The position numbers were made by a program, and so were the translations under genes. DNA of 64,000 nt, from the NCBI RefSeq assembly GCF_011305415.1, contig NZ_JAANOQ010000002.1, positions 243,186 through 307,185 on the forward strand. The letters are read 5' to 3'. Shown here one piece after another: positions 63,101 to 64,000 of the stretch. The first letter of the stretch is position 1. Each line of letters begins with the position of its first letter. The stretch comes from Flavobacterium bernardetii. GTDB taxonomy: Bacteria > Bacteroidota > Bacteroidia > Flavobacteriales > Flavobacteriaceae. A model generated the notes under the pieces. It made no database searches and was not told the DNA's origin. It saw only the letters and a program-made list of their open reading frames with translations.

Positions 63101-64000
63101 CAAACATTTTTCCTTCGATACCTACTAATGCTAAAATAGGTAGATATACAATTAAGATTATTATTTCACCAAAAGCCGCACTACTTCTAATTTTTGCAGA
63201 TGCTTTATACACTTCATCATTCATTTCTTGAGTGGTGAGTTTTCCTTTATTACTGACTTGGAGTCGATGTATAATCGCTTCAACAATAATAACAGCACCA
63301 TCTACAATTAACCCAAAGTCGATTGCTCCTAAACTCATTAAATTACCACTAACTCCAAAAAGTTTCATCATTGAAATGGCAAATAATAAGGCTAATGGAA
63401 TAACTGAAGCTACTACTAAACCAGCTCTCCAATTACCTAACAATAATACTAAAATGAAAATCACGATTAAAGCACCTTCAATAAGATTGGTTTGAACCGT
63501 AGTAATAGCTTTGTCAACTAAAACTGTTCTATCCATAAACGCCTCAATTTCTACACCTTCTGGAAGTGATTTTTTGATTTGTTCCATCTTTTCTTTCACA
63601 ACCTTAACAACTTCGCCACTGTTTTCGCCTTTAAGCATCATAACCATTCCTGATACTTCTTCGCCTTTTCCATCTTTTGTAACCGCACCATATCTGATAC
63701 TACTACCTATTTGGACATTGGCTACATCACGAATAAGTATTGGTATTCCGTTTTGATTTTTAACTACAATTTTATTGATGTCGTCAATACTACTAACCAT
63801 TCCCACACCTCTAATAAAATAAGCATAAGGTTTTTTATCTATGTATGCACCACCTGTATTTTCGTTGTTATTTTCTAACGCATCAAAAATTTCTGTAATT
63901 GTAGTGTTCATACTTTTCAGCTTATCAGGCTGAACAGCTATTTCATATTGCTTTAGATTTCCACCTAAAGTATTTACTTCGGCAACACCTTTTGTACCGA
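60168..64000 (-). CDS. czcA: CzcA-CzcC fusion: heavy-metal RND pump joined to TolC-like channel (N-terminus outside window)
   Basis: The frame is open to the right edge, giving 1277 residues; the piece before Met 63911 (GTKGVAEVNTLGGNLKQYE) is also CzcA-like, so the gene continues and about 150-170 residues are missing. The pump half has RND helices and the heavy-metal signature SLGAIDFGLIVDGAVIIVE. After the last pump helix the chain runs straight into a second protein: an internal Met at 61400 begins MNNSALVIAFLLGSFTVTAQ, an intact signal peptide, then an outer-membrane efflux domain of about 390 residues. Both cation export steps are thus encoded in one frame. Such fusions occur in other Bacteroidota. 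Confidence 0.88.
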   Translation of the reverse strand, partial: GTKGVAEVNTLGGNLKQYEIAVQPDKLKSMNTTITEIFDALENNNENTGGAYIDKKPYAYFIRGVGMVSSIDDINKIVVKNQNGIPILIRDVANVQIGSSIRYGAVTKDGKGEEVSGMVMMLKGENSGEVVKVVKEKMEQIKKSLPEGVEIEAFMDRTVLVDKAITTVQTNLIEGALIVIFILVLLLGNWRAGLVVASVIPLALLFAISMMKLFGVSGNLMSLGAIDFGLIVDGAVIIVEAIIHRLQVSNKGKLTTQEMNDEVYKASAKIRSSAAFGEIIILIVYLPILALVGIEGKMFGPMAQTVSFAILGAFILSLTYVPMMSALALKKQTGHKKNFSDKIIDAIYNFYTPILEKALRVKEAIIGVAIALFIGSLFLFNTLGGEFIPTLDEGDIATHLIIASGSSLSQEVEATTKAEQILRDKFPEIKMIVTKIGSAEIPTDPMPIEAGDMIILLKDKSEWTSAETKEELMEKMEHALSDIPGAFTEFSQPIQMRFNELMTGVRSDVAVKIFGDDIDMLVSKGEEVVKLINGIEGVSDAKAERVAGLPQITIRYNKDKLALYGLKIGDLNRVVRMGFAGETAGVVYEGEKRFDLVVRLDNDSRKDIENLKALFVTLSSGSQIPLEQIADVKYEDGPMQISRENGKRRIVVGFNVRGADVKTVVETIQAKLDEKLKLPEGYYTTYGGQFENLIEANKRLSVAVPVALGLILVLLYFTFKSIKQSLLIFTAIPLSAIGGIVALWLRDMPFSISAGVGFIALFGVAVLNGIVLIGYFNELKKQGMDNVYDRIKEGTKVRLRPVILTAAVASLGFLPMAISSSAGAEVQKPLATVVIGGLITATLLTLIVLPILYLYFEKGIKIKRKTMNNSALVIAFLLGSFTVTAQETQKLDVKQAIEIGLKNNQNIQASELEVKMQSQMQKTAFELPKTELLGTFGQINSQAQDKNFQISQSFNPFQISAKRTLLAAYSNASATKLGVSKQEITYSIRQSWNTLLFYEKQNTVLEKQNIVMQKFVKSANLKFQTGETNALEKTIALAKQQELEQKIKQNKTQIAIEKSKLKVILDLKTDFMAIDTSFVPYPAIAKVDTTMVKQNPIVQLANQQVQIAQASHKVEKSALYPDFSVGYFLQSITGNQDVKGTSTYYNNSPQFQGFSVGIAVPLFAGSNIARAKAAKTNIEREQKNADYINQQFKSHLEQQSEQLITYSSLIDYYKNTALPNANLIIKNATKGYQNGDISYVEYVQSIETASQIQLNYNEAIYNYNQTIITIQYSINQ

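Noticed and set aside
1-64000. CRISPR arrays, rRNA genes and insertion sequences
   Set aside because: No regular repeat-spacer pattern, rRNA stretch or transposase was seen on reading.

Overview
The window looks like a chromosome segment from a Flavobacteriaceae member, Flavobacterium or a close relative. The DNA is AT-rich. It carries gliding genes gldB and gldC, a dnaG primase with a Flavobacteriaceae-style degenerate zinc motif, a Bacteroidota mraY with a long insertion, an unusually long FtsZ, and promoters of the TAnnTTTG type. Ribosome-binding sites are not obvious, as is usual in Bacteroidota.

Core part (1-45.8 kb). The left edge holds a partial TetR regulator, gldC-gldB, nadE, a NarL-type response regulator and dnaG. 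An ECF sigma factor, its membrane partner and an outer-membrane barrel protein follow, driven by two tandem ECF-type promoters in an 80-bp duplication. Next come a polyprenyl synthase, rlmN, an O-methyltransferase, and an envelope group (GT-C-like membrane protein, FAD oxidoreductase, PAP2 phosphatase, TatA). Then come an M1 aminopeptidase, two small envelope genes, pepE, two tandem tRNA-Gly genes and two convergent L,D-transpeptidases. A DUF5916 barrel protein, gpmI, engB and a hydrolase precede a complete division and cell-wall (dcw) cluster: mraZ-rsmH-ftsL-ftsI-murE-mraY-murD-ftsW-murG-murC-ftsQ-ftsA-ftsZ. A gatB/yqeY-domain gene and tRNA-Arg(TCG) close the core part. MraZ-type operator repeats lie over the mraZ promoter. 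Core intergenic gaps repeatedly carry short tandem arrays with 7-bp (once 8-bp) periodicity but different unit sequences.

Accessory part (45.8-64 kb, all minus strand). Directly after tRNA-Arg begins a mobile-type region. It has a replication module (toprim primase, RepA-like ATPase, excisionase-like HTH) with a symmetric 9-bp iteron-like array between two of its genes. Next is a compact operon: type IIG restriction-methylase, DUF6161 membrane protein, DinD, a coiled-coil protein, a LAGLIDADG-type protein and an unknown protein. The last block is a metal-efflux operon (CzcA-CzcC fusion, CzcB, His-rich lipoprotein, secreted HMA protein, DUF3703, P1B ATPase) that runs off the right edge. No integrase or relaxase is visible, so any element boundary on the right lies outside the window or has decayed.

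The best candidates for something new are the IIG-DUF6161-DinD operon, the 9-bp palindromic array, CATTGCAA clusters on both sides of that module, the heptamer repeat family, and the structured element downstream of ftsZ.
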